In this document: one piece after another, positions 52,238 through 60,841 of the stretch
Layout of the letters: each line of letters begins with the position of its first letter
Numbering within the stretch: the stretch's first letter is position 1
DNA from: Microbacterium proteolyticum
GTDB lineage: Bacteria > Actinomycetota > Actinomycetes > Actinomycetales > Microbacteriaceae
Direction: 5' to 3'
Length of the DNA: 64,000 nucleotides
NCBI RefSeq assembly: GCF_014192415.1
Contig: NZ_JACHXY010000003.1
Coordinates: 432,227-496,226, forward strand
Position numbers and translations under genes: made by a program
The notes under the pieces: model-generated
Databases searched by the model: none
What the model was told of the DNA's origin: nothing
What the model saw: only the letters and a program-made list of their open reading frames with translations

Positions 52238-52683
52238 GCGTCGGAATCCCCCACGAGAAGAATGCTGGTAGTGGTCACGACGTGGGCGCCGTCGGCATCC
52301 ACGACCTCCGCCTCCATCGTGACCATGGCGTTGCCGCCCATCGCGCGGACACCCGCGACCGACAGCGTCGCGACGAGTTCGTCGCCGGCGACGATGGGGC
52401 GCGAGTAGCGGAAACGTTGCTCGGCGTGCACGACGCGCGACAGCTCGATGCCGGATTCCGGGTAGGCCAGCATCTGCTGCAGCGTGATGTCCTGCATGAC
52501 GATGGCGAACGTCGGCGGCGCGACGACGTCGGCGTACCCGAGCGCGCGAGCCGCCTCGGGGTCGACGTGCTGGGGGGCGTCGGCGAAGACGGCGCGCGCG
52601 AACTCGCGCACTTTCTCTCGACCGACCAGATACGGAGCGGTCGGCGGGAAGGCGCGACCGACCAGTTCGGGATTCACGGGCAT
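52234..52683 (-). CDS. MaoC N-terminal-type (HadA-like) dehydratase subunit
   Basis: A 149-residue hotdog-fold protein (FAS1-type DH region), starting VGRAFPPTAPYLVGREKVREFA. It lacks the D-x4-H motif, as expected of HadA, which pairs with HadB for substrate binding. It is the first gene of the HadA-HadB-murB operon and translation is coupled to the HadB gene (ATGA). Confidence 0.92.
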   Translation of the reverse strand: MPVNPELVGRAFPPTAPYLVGREKVREFARAVFADAPQHVDPEAARALGYADVVAPPTFAIVMQDITLQQMLAYPESGIELSRVVHAEQRFRYSRPIVAGDELVATLSVAGVRAMGGNAMVTMEAEVVDADGAHVVTTTSILLVGDSDA

Positions 52684-52716
52684 CGGGTCAGTCTATCGAC
52701 GCGACCGGGCGCTCTC

Positions 52717-53514
52717 TCAGCGCTGGTGACGACCGCGGACGGCCTTGATCCCCATCTGCACGGCGATGAAGGCCAGGAACACCGAGAAGAGGATGTTGCC
52801 GACGAGCGGGTCGACGAGCGTGGCGATGAAGGCGCCCAGCGCGGTCGTCGTACAGGCCGCGAGACCGACGAACGCCGCCGCCCGCAGGTCGACGTTGGAT
52901 CGACGGAGGTTGCCGACGGTCCCCGAGACGGCCGCCGGGATCATCATCAGCAGCGAGGTGCCCTTGGCGATGAGGTCGCTGGTGCCGAACAGCAGCATGA
53001 GCGCGGGCACGACGACGATGCCGCCGCCGACGCCGAGGAGGCCCGCCAAGATGCCGGTGATGACGCCGAGCACCCCGAGCAGCGGTCCGGTGACCCAGGT
53101 CAGGACGAGTTCGGCGTCACGCGAGGGCACGACGAAGTAGAGGCTGACGATGACGACGGCGAGGAACGCCACGAACGACCACCGCAGCGCGGTCTGCGAC
53201 AGTTTCGGGAGCAGCCAGGTGCCGATCTGCGCACCGATCACGGCACCGGCGGCGAGGATGAGGGCGGGAAGCCACGCCACCGACCCGTGCACCGCGTAGG
53301 AGATGACGCCGACGGATGCGGTGGGCACGATGGCCGCGAGAGAGGTCCCCGCCGCGAGCCGCTGGTCGAAACCGAGCAGGAGCACGAGCAGAGGCACGAT
53401 GACGGTGCCGCCGCCCACGCCGAAGAGCCCGGACAGGAGACCGGCCAGGAGACCCACGCCGATGCAGACGACGTAGAACCGGGTGGAGCGGACGGGGCGG
53501 GTGTCGGAGGTCAC
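52717..53514 (-). CDS. TSUP-family (TauE/SafE) sulfite/anion exporter
   Basis: A 265-residue membrane protein with eight helices. The duplicated motif GVGGG appears in the first and second halves (GLFGVGGGTVIVPLLVL, GLLGVGGGIVVVPALML). Members carry sulfonates, sulfite or other anions; the substrate is unknown. The GTG at 53514 is chosen; the frame stays open further but the extension is not hydrophobic and not conserved in pattern. Confidence 0.9.
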   Translation of the reverse strand: MTSDTRPVRSTRFYVVCIGVGLLAGLLSGLFGVGGGTVIVPLLVLLLGFDQRLAAGTSLAAIVPTASVGVISYAVHGSVAWLPALILAAGAVIGAQIGTWLLPKLSQTALRWSFVAFLAVVIVSLYFVVPSRDAELVLTWVTGPLLGVLGVITGILAGLLGVGGGIVVVPALMLLFGTSDLIAKGTSLLMMIPAAVSGTVGNLRRSNVDLRAAAFVGLAACTTTALGAFIATLVDPLVGNILFSVFLAFIAVQMGIKAVRGRHQR

Positions 53515-53638
53515 GGGCTCGAGGTTCCTTCGCAAGACGGTCCACGGCGGCGAAGCGCCACCGACCAACCAGTCTTCCACTCGCGGGATGCTCGACGAAA
53601 CGCACCCGGCGAAGAGCGCGACGCCCGGAGAAGAAAGC

Positions 53639-53675
53639 GGCCCCCGGTGGTCCGAAGCCGCGTCCACCGGGGGCC
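53639..53675. repeat. Strong hairpin in the divergent gap 53515-53880
   Basis: GGCCCCCGGTGG (53639-53650) and CCACCGGGGGCC (53664-53675) pair perfectly over 12 bp. It is unusual between divergent genes. The gap (366 bp) otherwise holds the promoter at 53786; no supported gene is found. Confidence 0.6.
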
Positions 53676-53785
53676 GTCGCCCTCACAGGTCAAGCAGGAC
53701 GGTGACCCGAACACCGGCCGGCGACCACTCGCGTGAGGGTGCGACAACATGACGATAAATCGTGCCGTCCCCGCCGATCGACCGG

Positions 53786-53814
53786 TTGACGACGGTAGCT
53801 CGGAGTGCTAAATA
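53786..53814 (+). promoter_or_regulatory. Sigma-70-type promoter of the NADP oxidoreductase gene
   Basis: TTGACG (53786-53791) and TAAATA (53809-53814) are separated by exactly 17 bases, an excellent match to the consensus. Transcription would start near 53821, giving a 60-base leader. Confidence 0.75.
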
Positions 53815-53880
53815 CTTATGCCGCTAGTTTTTCGCCCGGAGCCGGGAATGCCTCCCCCGCGAGCGCCGTTGCAGCCCAGC

Positions 53881-54516
53881 ATGACAACCGTAGGAATCAT
53901 CGGAGCAGGACACATCGGCTCGGCGCTCGCAAAGGGCTTCGCGAAGAACGGCTATGACGTCGTGATCGCCAACTCCCGGGGGCCCGAGACCCTCACCGGC
54001 CTCGTCTCGTCGATCGGCGACAACGCGCGCGCGGCAACGGCCCACGATGCCGCCGAAGCCGGCGACATCGTCGTCGTCACCGTGCCGCTGAAGGCGATCG
54101 CCGAGGTGCCCGTCGCCCCTCTCGCCGGCAAGACCGTCCTGGACACCAACAACTACTACTTCGAGCGCGACGGGCAGATCTCCGAACTCGACGAGAAGAA
54201 GACGACCACCTCGCAGATGCTTCAGGACCACCTGCCGCAGTCGCACGTGGTGAAGGCGTTCAACCACATCATGGCCGCGGACATCCTCACCGACGGCTCC
54301 CCCGCCGGCAGCGAGAACCGTCGCGCCCTGGCCACCTCCAGCGACTCCGACGAGGCCGTCGCCCTCGTCACCCGCGTCTACGACGAGTTCGGCTTCGACA
54401 CCGTCAACGTCGGTCCGCTCAGCGAGAGCTGGCGAGTCGAGCGCGATCAGCCGGCCTACGTCGTGCGACAGAACGCCGAAGAGTTGACGCAGAACCTGGC
54501 TCGCGCCGAGCGCTGA
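53881..54516 (+). CDS. NADP-dependent oxidoreductase (F420-reductase/NADPH type)
   Basis: A 211-residue protein with the NADP-binding motif TVGIIGAGHIGSALAKGFAK (given in part) and the later segment VVTVPLKAI. It belongs to the NADP_oxidoreductase/coenzyme F420-dependent family; the F420 use is not certain. The ATG at 53881 is chosen because the earlier ATG at 53818 lies upstream of or at the transcription start predicted from the promoter. It converges with metB. Confidence 0.9.
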   Translation: MTTVGIIGAGHIGSALAKGFAKNGYDVVIANSRGPETLTGLVSSIGDNARAATAHDAAEAGDIVVVTVPLKAIAEVPVAPLAGKTVLDTNNYYFERDGQISELDEKKTTTSQMLQDHLPQSHVVKAFNHIMAADILTDGSPAGSENRRALATSSDSDEAVALVTRVYDEFGFDTVNVGPLSESWRVERDQPAYVVRQNAEELTQNLARAER

Positions 54517-54591
54517 CACCTCGGGCGCGGACGCCTCACGCTGACGCGCCACGCGCTCGTGCGCCACACACTCACGCGCTCACGCACGACT

Positions 54592-54656
54592 GAGAAACGG
54601 CATCCGCGCCCAGAAACGCCCGCTCGATGCGTTTCTCGGCGCGGATGCCGTTTCTG
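54592..54656 (+). repeat. 65-bp dyad repeat, copy H (nearly perfect hairpin)
   Basis: Exactly 65 bp; differs from the others in its core (CTCGATGCG) and last base. Positions 2-19 and 47-64 form a perfect 18-bp inverted repeat, and positions 21-28 and 38-45 another 8 bp, leaving one C-C mismatch and a 9-base loop. It lies in the gap 54517-54695 between the converging oxidoreductase and metB genes; a GC-rich imperfect stem (54660-54690) follows. Confidence 0.9.
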
Positions 54657-54695
54657 GATGCCCCGGGGCCCCGCTGCGAGCCCCGGGCGTCGGGC

Positions 54696-55856
54696 TCAGA
54701 GCGACGCGAGCGCCTGATCCACGTCGGCGACGAGGTCGTCGACCGACTCGATCCCGACCGACAGCCGCACGATGGTGTCGGGCACCGCGAGCTCGGTGCC
54801 GCGCACCGACGCGTGGGTCATGGCATCCGGGTAATTCACGAGCGACTCCACGCCCCCCAACGACTCCGCGAGCGTGAATAGGCGCGTCGACTCCGCGAAC
54901 CGACGGGCGGTCGCCCCATCGGCCAGGGCGAGCGAGACGATGCCGCCGAAGCCGCTCATCTGCGTCGCCGCGAGCTCGTGGCCCGGGTGGGCGGGGAGGC
55001 CCGGGTAGTACACCGTCGCGACTCGATCGTGGCCGGCGAGGTACTCGGCCACGGCCTGCGCGTTCGAGCTGTGACGCTGCATGCGGATGCCGAGCGTCTT
55101 GATGCCGCGCGTGGTGAGGTAGGCGTCGAACGGCCCCGACACCGCTCCCGCGGCGAACTGCAGGAACTGCGTCTTCTCGGCGAGATCGGCGTCGGCGAAG
55201 GCCAGGGCGCCACCCACGACGTCACTGTGACCGCCCAGGTACTTGGTGGCCGAGTGCACGACGACGTCGGCGCCCAGCGCGATCGGACGCTGCAGCGCGG
55301 GCGAGGCGAAGGTGTTGTCCACAACGACGATCGCGCCGGCCGCGTGCCCCAGGCGGGCGAGACCGGCGATGTCGGTGATGCGCAGCATCGGGTTGCTGGG
55401 CGTCTCGACCCAGACCATGCGCGGTGCGCGCTGCTCGATGGCGGCGGCCACGGCATCCAGGTCGCTCATGTCGACCACGCGCAGGGTGATGCCCCACGGG
55501 CCCAGCACGCGGGCGAGCAGCCGGTAGGTGCCGCCGTACACGTCGTTGCCCATCAGCACCTCGTCGCCGGGGACGAGCGCCGCGCGCAGCAGCGCGTCTT
55601 CGCCGGCCAGGCCGGAGGCGAACGACAGGGCGCGGACGGCCCCCTCGAGCGCGGCGACCTGCGACTCCAACGCGGTGCGCGTGGGGTTTCCACTGCGGCC
55701 GTACTCGTACCCGCCGCGAAGGCCGCCGATGCCGTCTTGCGCGTACGTGGTGGAGACGTGGAGCGGCGGGATGACCGCGCCGGTGGTTTCGTCGGGGGTC
55801 TGACCCGCGTGGACGGCGAGGCTGTCGAATCCGCGTGCGGCGTCGTGGGTGCTCAT
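54696..55856 (-). CDS. metB: Cystathionine gamma-synthase (or gamma-lyase)
   Basis: A 386-residue PLP enzyme of the Cys/Met metabolism family. The PLP lysine is K205 in HSATKYLGGHSDV. Motifs EYGRSGNPTRTALE and ETPSNPMLRI are conserved. It may act in transsulfuration in either direction. The ATG at 55856 overlaps the stop of the cbs gene by four bases (ATGA). The two form one operon. Confidence 0.92.
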   Translation of the reverse strand: MSTHDAARGFDSLAVHAGQTPDETTGAVIPPLHVSTTYAQDGIGGLRGGYEYGRSGNPTRTALESQVAALEGAVRALSFASGLAGEDALLRAALVPGDEVLMGNDVYGGTYRLLARVLGPWGITLRVVDMSDLDAVAAAIEQRAPRMVWVETPSNPMLRITDIAGLARLGHAAGAIVVVDNTFASPALQRPIALGADVVVHSATKYLGGHSDVVGGALAFADADLAEKTQFLQFAAGAVSGPFDAYLTTRGIKTLGIRMQRHSSNAQAVAEYLAGHDRVATVYYPGLPAHPGHELAATQMSGFGGIVSLALADGATARRFAESTRLFTLAESLGGVESLVNYPDAMTHASVRGTELAVPDTIVRLSVGIESVDDLVADVDQALASL

Positions 55857-56857
55857 GAGGCGTGCTCCTGGGTGCTCGGGGGGATGACGGATGCCACGGC
55901 TGTAACGCCGTAGCCCCTCGTGGTCATCCACTCGTCGTCGAAGATCTTGCTGAGGTAGCCGCGGCCGTGGTCGGGCAGCACCACGACCACCACCGCCTCG
56001 GCGGGCAGATCGCGGGCGACGCGGAGAGCGGCGACGACGGCCATGCCGCTGGAACCGCCGACGAGCAGCCCCTCCTCGCGCGCGAGGCGCCGCGTCATCG
56101 CGAACGACTCGGCGTCGGAGACGCGCTCGTACCCGTCGACGAGCGAGGGGTCGAACGCCGCCGGCCAGAAATCCTCGCCGACGCCCTCGACGTCGTAGCC
56201 GTGGATCTCGTCGCCCGAGTAGATCGAGCCGACCGGGTCGGCGCCCACGATGCGCACGCGGTCACCCGCCACCTCGCGCAGGTAGCGACCGGTGCCGGTG
56301 ATGGTGCCGCCCGTACCGACGCCCGCGACGAAGTGGGTGAGCTCTCCCTCGGTGTCGCGCCAGATCTCGGGACCGGTGGTCTCGTAGTGGCTGCGCGGAC
56401 CGTTCGGATTGGCGTACTGGTTGGGTTTGAAGGCGCCCGGGATCTCGCGGACGAGGCGGTCGGAGACGCTGTAGTACGAGTTCGGATCGTCGGGCTCGAC
56501 GTTCGTCGGTGTCACCACGACCTCAGCACCGTAGGCCCGGAGGACGGCGCGCTTGTCTTCGGCGACCTTGTCGGGCACCACGAAGACGCACCGGTACCCG
56601 CGCTGCTGGGCGATGAGGGCCAGACCGACGCCGGTGTTGCCGCTGGTGGGCTCGACGATCACGCCACCGGGCATCAGCTGCCCGTCGCGCTCGGCGGCAT
56701 CCACGATGTTGGCGGCGATGCGGTCTTTCGCCGACCCGCCGGGGTTGAAGTACTCGATCTTCGCGAGCACGGTGGCGGCGATGCCGTCGGTCACGCGGGT
56801 CAGACGGACGAGGGGGGTGTTGCCGACGAGGTCGGCCACGCTGTGGGCGTAACGCAC
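55853..56857 (-). CDS. Cystathionine beta-synthase without CBS domains (cysteine synthase-like)
   Basis: A 334-residue fold type II PLP enzyme, with lysine K44 (NPGGSAKDRIA) and the phosphate loop GTGGTITGTG. The glycine/serine loop SGNTG is at about residue 70. It ends where the CBS regulatory domains of many actinobacterial beta-synthases begin, so it has only the catalytic core. It could make cystathionine from serine and homocysteine or cysteine from O-acetylserine. It heads the operon with metB. Start GTG 56857. Confidence 0.9.
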   Translation of the reverse strand: MRYAHSVADLVGNTPLVRLTRVTDGIAATVLAKIEYFNPGGSAKDRIAANIVDAAERDGQLMPGGVIVEPTSGNTGVGLALIAQQRGYRCVFVVPDKVAEDKRAVLRAYGAEVVVTPTNVEPDDPNSYYSVSDRLVREIPGAFKPNQYANPNGPRSHYETTGPEIWRDTEGELTHFVAGVGTGGTITGTGRYLREVAGDRVRIVGADPVGSIYSGDEIHGYDVEGVGEDFWPAAFDPSLVDGYERVSDAESFAMTRRLAREEGLLVGGSSGMAVVAALRVARDLPAEAVVVVVLPDHGRGYLSKIFDDEWMTTRGYGVTAVASVIPPSTQEHAS

Positions 56858-56981
56858 GATGGATTCCTGGGGATGAATGCGCCGGAGGGCGCGGCTGACG
56901 GGGTCGTCGATAGAACGCGGAGAGCGTTCAGCGACAACAGCGACAGGTCAGCACGCCGTCAGCATACCGCGACTACTGCCG

Positions 56982-57830
56982 TCACGACACGGCGCCGAGG
57001 AACTCGTCGAAACTCTGCGCCGCGCGGCCGGTCACCCGTCGGACGTCGTCGGAGACGGCGGCGAGGTCTCCGCTCGCGATCGCGGTGTAGGTGCTGACCC
57101 ACGCGTCGACCTGCCAGCGCGGGGCGCCGAAAGCCGCGCGCGACGCATAGGCCTCGTCGAGGCTCTCGTCGACGAAACGCACGGGGTGACCTCGCACCGC
57201 GGAGATCTTCTCGGCCACCTCTGCCAACGTCAGCGCCTCGGGGCCCGTGAGGTCGTACGCGGTGTCGGCATGGGCGGCGGGATCGAGAAGCACAGACACC
57301 GCGGTGGCCGCCACGTCGGAGCGGGAGACGAGCGAGCACCGCCCCTGGGCGGCTGGACCCCGGATGACGCCGTCGTCACCGGCGAAGAGCTCCATCATGT
57401 CCATGTAGAAGTTGTCGCGCAGGAACGTCCACGACATCCCCGAGCCACGGATGACCTCCTCCGTCGCGGCGTGATCACGGCCGAGCGTGAAGACCGCGTC
57501 GGGGGCCGCCGCGAAGAACGAGGTGTAGACGATCGAACGGACGCCGGCGGCAGCGGCCGCCTCCACGAAGGTCCGGTGGTGCTCCACGCGGTCGGCGGTC
57601 TCCGACGCCGAGACCATGAAGAGCGTCTCGACCCCCTGCAGGGCCGCGCGGGCGGCATCCGCGTCGGAGTACCGGGCCACGTGCACCTCCGCCCCTCCGA
57701 GGGAGGGGGCCCGCGATGCGTCGCGCACGAGAAGGCGCTGGGGGATGCCGCGGGCGGCGAGATCGCGCGCGACGCGACCTCCCACCGCGCCGGTGGATCC
57801 GGTGACGGCGATGAGGGGCGGCGTGGACAT
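56982..57830 (-). CDS. NmrA-like NAD(P)-binding protein
   Basis: A 282-residue atypical short-chain dehydrogenase (NmrA/HSCARG branch), with the N-terminal motif IAVTGSTGAVGGRVARDL. The YxxxK catalytic pair is not visible in the usual place, as typical for NmrA-type redox sensors or for quinone oxidoreductases of the QorB type. The ATG at 57830 has GGAGGTCGA just upstream. No operon partners. Confidence 0.9.
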   Translation of the reverse strand: MSTPPLIAVTGSTGAVGGRVARDLAARGIPQRLLVRDASRAPSLGGAEVHVARYSDADAARAALQGVETLFMVSASETADRVEHHRTFVEAAAAAGVRSIVYTSFFAAAPDAVFTLGRDHAATEEVIRGSGMSWTFLRDNFYMDMMELFAGDDGVIRGPAAQGRCSLVSRSDVAATAVSVLLDPAAHADTAYDLTGPEALTLAEVAEKISAVRGHPVRFVDESLDEAYASRAAFGAPRWQVDAWVSTYTAIASGDLAAVSDDVRRVTGRAAQSFDEFLGAVS

Positions 57831-57901
57831 TCGACCTCCGGGAGGGAACGAGCTGTCCTCCCAGGGTATGCCGCCGCCGACCCCCGAGTCCGTGAAACGA
57901 C

Positions 57902-58222
57902 TCAGGAGGCGGGGACCACCAGACGCGCCACGCGCACCCGCACGCGAGACGGCACGTCGTCGGCGCCCGCGCCTCGGGCCGCGGCGGCGACGGCGGTGGC
58001 GACGCTCGCCGCATCGTCGGTCTGCGACACCCCGATGCACACCGTGATCGCGCGGACCCCGGCCGCCTCCTCGACGGAGGCGAGCGAACCCTCGACCTCG
58101 GCGACGTGCTCGATCGCGCGGGCCACCACGGGACGGGCAGAGTACGTCTCGCGCACTCCCTCGACCGCGGTCACGGCGAGGTCGATGCGCGGGGCGAGCT
58201 CGGCGGCGGTGATCGCGGTCAT
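57902..58222 (-). CDS. Small protein of the Asp23-associated operon
   Basis: A 106-residue protein (ITAAELAPRIDLAVTAVEGVRETYS) that resembles the third gene in actinobacterial Asp23 clusters. It has no signal peptide or membrane segment and an Ala/Val-rich composition; it probably shares the Asp23-like alpha/beta fold. It overlaps the preceding gene by four bases (ATGA). No biochemical function is known. Confidence 0.85.
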   Translation of the reverse strand: MTAITAAELAPRIDLAVTAVEGVRETYSARPVVARAIEHVAEVEGSLASVEEAAGVRAITVCIGVSQTDDAASVATAVAAAARGAGADDVPSRVRVRVARLVVPAS

Positions 58223-58791
58223 TCGACTTCTCCCTCGTCCATGTGCACGTCACCCACGGTGACGTCGACACGGCCCACTTTCAGGTCGCCGTGGTGCTCG
58301 ATCGCCGCGCGGATGCCGGTGCGCATCTCTTCCACCGCGACCGTCATCGCGCGACCGAAGCGCACGCTCACGGTGACGCGTACCTCGAGCGCGGACCCGG
58401 CCTCCGGCTGGTTCAGGCGCACACGGCCGACCAGCAGGCCCTCGACGCCGTCGCCGACGGTGCGGATGAGCTCGTAGAGCGCCCCCTCGGTGACGACGAT
58501 CTCCGTGCCGTCGTCGGCACGGGAGAGCGGGATGTCACGGCCGGCGCGGAACTCGCGCATCACTTCCCGCATGATGCTGTCGTACCAGGACTCGGCGAGG
58601 GGCTCAGCCGCCTGCTCCTCCACGATTTCGCGGGACAGGCGACCCATCCGCTCCATGGATGCCAGGATCGCCTGGCACTCGGCGTTGCGCTCGATGGCGG
58701 GGATGCGGGGGGTGCGCCCGCGATCGAGATAAGCCGAGAGGTCTTCGAGGGAGTACCCCGAACCTCCGATTTCTTCGCTGTGCTCGCTCAT
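58219..58791 (-). CDS. Asp23/Gls24-like envelope stress protein with N-terminal extension
   Basis: A 190-residue protein. The C-terminal 100 residues have the Asp23 pattern (GALYELIRTVGDGVEGLLVGRVRL, given in part; VGRVDVTVGDVH). The N-terminal half is helical and polar (SLEDLSAYLDRGRTPRIPAIERN), possibly a docking segment. The ATG at 58791 follows a strong site GGAGGTGA. It is 5 bp after the sigma-factor gene, in the same operon. Confidence 0.85.
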   Translation of the reverse strand: MSEHSEEIGGSGYSLEDLSAYLDRGRTPRIPAIERNAECQAILASMERMGRLSREIVEEQAAEPLAESWYDSIMREVMREFRAGRDIPLSRADDGTEIVVTEGALYELIRTVGDGVEGLLVGRVRLNQPEAGSALEVRVTVSVRFGRAMTVAVEEMRTGIRAAIEHHGDLKVGRVDVTVGDVHMDEGEVE

Positions 58792-58796
58792 TCCGG

Positions 58797-59339
58797 TCAC
58801 CTCCACTCCTGCATGCGTTCCAACACGGTTCTACGGGCACGGGCGAGACGGCCTCGCACGGTCGCCGCGGTCTCTCCGACCTCGACGGCGATCTCGTCGT
58901 AGCTGTGGCCGCCGACCTCGCGCAGCACCCACACGACCCGCAGCTCCTCGGGCAGATCGGCGAGCACCTTCTTCAGGGCATCCATCTGGGACGATGCCAC
59001 AACGGAGCGCTCCGGGTCGTCCTTGGCCGAGACCATCTGCTCATCGATCTGCTCCGAGATCTTGCGCGAGCGCATCCGGTCGGTGACCTTGCGCGACACG
59101 ATCGTGGTGAGCCAGCTGCGCACTTTCTCGGGATCGGTGAGGTCCGGCAGTCGACGCCACGCGGTGATGAGGGCTTCCTGCACGCAGTCGTCGGCGTCGG
59201 CGCGTGAGCCCGTCAACTTCGTCGCGAAGGCGACGAGGAAGGGAGCGTGCCGGCGCACCAGCACTCCGAAGGCGAGCTGATCGCCGTCGGCCGCCCGCGA
59301 CGCGAGGAACGCGTCGGTGGCGGAGGACAAAGAGGGCAT
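58797..59339 (-). CDS. ECF RNA polymerase sigma factor
   Basis: A 180-residue sigma factor. Region 2 includes FGVLVRRHAPFLVAFATKLTGSRADADDCVQEALITAWRR, region 4 LPEELRVVWVLREVGGHSYDEIAVEVGETAATVRGRLARAR (each given in part). No anti-sigma factor gene is adjacent. It probably directs transcription of the asp23-type genes beside it. The start at 59339 (MPSLSS) is chosen; an earlier start is possible. It is divergent from the asp23 gene at 59461. Confidence 0.94.
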   Translation of the reverse strand: MPSLSSATDAFLASRAADGDQLAFGVLVRRHAPFLVAFATKLTGSRADADDCVQEALITAWRRLPDLTDPEKVRSWLTTIVSRKVTDRMRSRKISEQIDEQMVSAKDDPERSVVASSQMDALKKVLADLPEELRVVWVLREVGGHSYDEIAVEVGETAATVRGRLARARRTVLERMQEWR

Positions 59340-59460
59340 CGCGGTTCCTGTCAGAAAGTTCTCAGCCTCGATCCGTGACGTTTCACGAATCGGTTCCGTC
59401 CACTCAGCGAACACCCCCACGGTCGATATGGCCCGGGATCTTGACGAAAGGATGCTCCTC

Positions 59461-59877
59461 ATGGCACAGAACGCCTCCCTCCCCCGCGATGCCCGCAGCG
59501 ACGGCGGCAAGACCGTCATCGTCGACCCGGTGGTCGCCAAGGTCGCCGGCATCGCCGCCGCCCAGGTCCCCGGCGTGCACGCCCTCGGCGGGGGCGCCGC
59601 CCGCGTCATCGGCAACATCCGACAGGCTGTCGGCGCGAAGGACTACGCCCAGGGCGTGAGCGTCGAGGTGGGCGAGACCGAGGTCGCCGCCGACATCGCC
59701 ATCCAGGTCGATTACCCCGAGCGCATCCAGCGGGTCGCCGCGAACGTGCGCTCGACCGTCGAGAAGGCGATCTCCGACATCGTGGGCATGAAGGTCGTGG
59801 AGGTCAACGTGACCGTGGTCGACGTGTTCATCCCCGGCGACGACGAGGACGACACCGAGGAGGCGCGCGTCCACTGA
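59461..59877 (+). CDS. Asp23/Gls24 family envelope stress response protein
   Basis: A 138-residue protein with the family pattern VVAKVAGIAAAQVPGVHALGGG (given in part) and VNVTVVDVFIP. Members are abundant, often membrane-associated proteins of Gram-positive bacteria linked to envelope stress. ATG 59461 is chosen with AAAGGA upstream; ATG 59452 is an alternative. It is divergent from the sigma-factor gene, which may control it. Confidence 0.92.
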   Translation: MAQNASLPRDARSDGGKTVIVDPVVAKVAGIAAAQVPGVHALGGGAARVIGNIRQAVGAKDYAQGVSVEVGETEVAADIAIQVDYPERIQRVAANVRSTVEKAISDIVGMKVVEVNVTVVDVFIPGDDEDDTEEARVH

Positions 59878-59897
59878 CCGACGCCCCGGCGAGTCTC

Positions 59898-59925
59898 CGG
59901 CCCGCGAGCACGAGCTCGCGGGCCG
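59898..59925 (+). terminator. Terminator of the asp23 gene
   Basis: CGGCCCGCGAGC (59898-59909) and GCTCGCGGGCCG (59914-59925) form a perfect 12-bp stem with an ACGA loop. It starts 20 bases beyond the stop codon. Confidence 0.8.
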
Positions 59926-59998
59926 TTCGTCGTCAAGCCGCCGCCCGGTGTCGGTGCTCGACGCTATCTTCGACACCATCCCGACCTGAAGGATTCCC

Positions 59999-60841
59999 AT
60001 GCGCATCGCCCTCACCGGTTCCTCCGGCAAGCTCGGCACCGTCGTCGCCCGCGAACTGCGTGCCGCCGGCCACGACGTCATCGGCCTCGATATCCATGGC
60101 GAACGCGGCCCGGGATTCGTGCAGGTCGAGCTCACCGACTACGGCCAGGTGATCGACGCCCTCGCCGGGGTGAACGACCAGCACACCGGCTTCGACGCCG
60201 TCGTCCACCTCGGGGCGATCCCCGCGCCCGGCATCCGCTCCGACATCGCCACGTTCCACAACAACATGACGGGCACGTTCAACGTGTTCTGGGCGGCCGT
60301 GCGGCTCGGCATCCGCAAGATCGTCTACGCCTCGAGCGAGACGGTGCTGGGGCTGCCCTTCGACGTGCCGCCGCCCTACATCCCGGTCGACGAACAGTAC
60401 GCTCCTCGCCCCGAGTCGGTCTACTCGCTCGTGAAGACGCTCGAAGAGCGACTCGCGACAGAGCTGGTGAGGTGGCATCCCGACCTCTCGATCACGGCGC
60501 TCCGGTTCTCGAACGTCATGGTCCCCGCCGACTACGCGGAGTTCCCCTTCGACGCCGACGCGCGCACGCGCAAATGGAACCTGTGGGGCTACATCGACGC
60601 GCGCGACGGCGCGCAGTCGATCCAGCGCGCCCTCGAGAACGCGCCGACCGGCTTCGACACGTTCATCATCGCCGCCGCCGACACGGTCATGACCCGCTCC
60701 AACGCCGAGCTGGTCGCCGAGGTCTTCCCGGGGGTCGAGACGCGCGGCGAGCTGGGCGAGAACGACACGATGCTGTCGATCGACAAGGCGCGGCGCCTGC
60801 TCGGCTACGACCCGCAGCACTCGTGGCGCGATCACAAATGA
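59999..60841 (+). CDS. NAD-dependent epimerase/dehydratase family protein
   Basis: A 280-residue extended short-chain dehydrogenase. The nucleotide motif is ALTGSSGKLGTVVAREL; the YxxxK pair is in VYSLVKTLEE, so it is catalytically competent. The substrate may be a sugar nucleotide or another sugar derivative. The ATG at 59999 follows GAAGGATTCCC. It overlaps the next small gene by four bases (ATGA). Confidence 0.92.
   Translation: MRIALTGSSGKLGTVVARELRAAGHDVIGLDIHGERGPGFVQVELTDYGQVIDALAGVNDQHTGFDAVVHLGAIPAPGIRSDIATFHNNMTGTFNVFWAAVRLGIRKIVYASSETVLGLPFDVPPPYIPVDEQYAPRPESVYSLVKTLEERLATELVRWHPDLSITALRFSNVMVPADYAEFPFDADARTRKWNLWGYIDARDGAQSIQRALENAPTGFDTFIIAAADTVMTRSNAELVAEVFPGVETRGELGENDTMLSIDKARRLLGYDPQHSWRDHK

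Noticed and set aside
53483..53752. Short frames on both strands in the gap 53515-53880
   Set aside because: Neither has a ribosome site or a recognisable pattern, and both cross the hairpin.
56858..56981. Riboswitch before the cbs-metB operon
   Set aside because: Only a short GAACGC/GCGTTC stem was seen; no recognised SAM riboswitch core.
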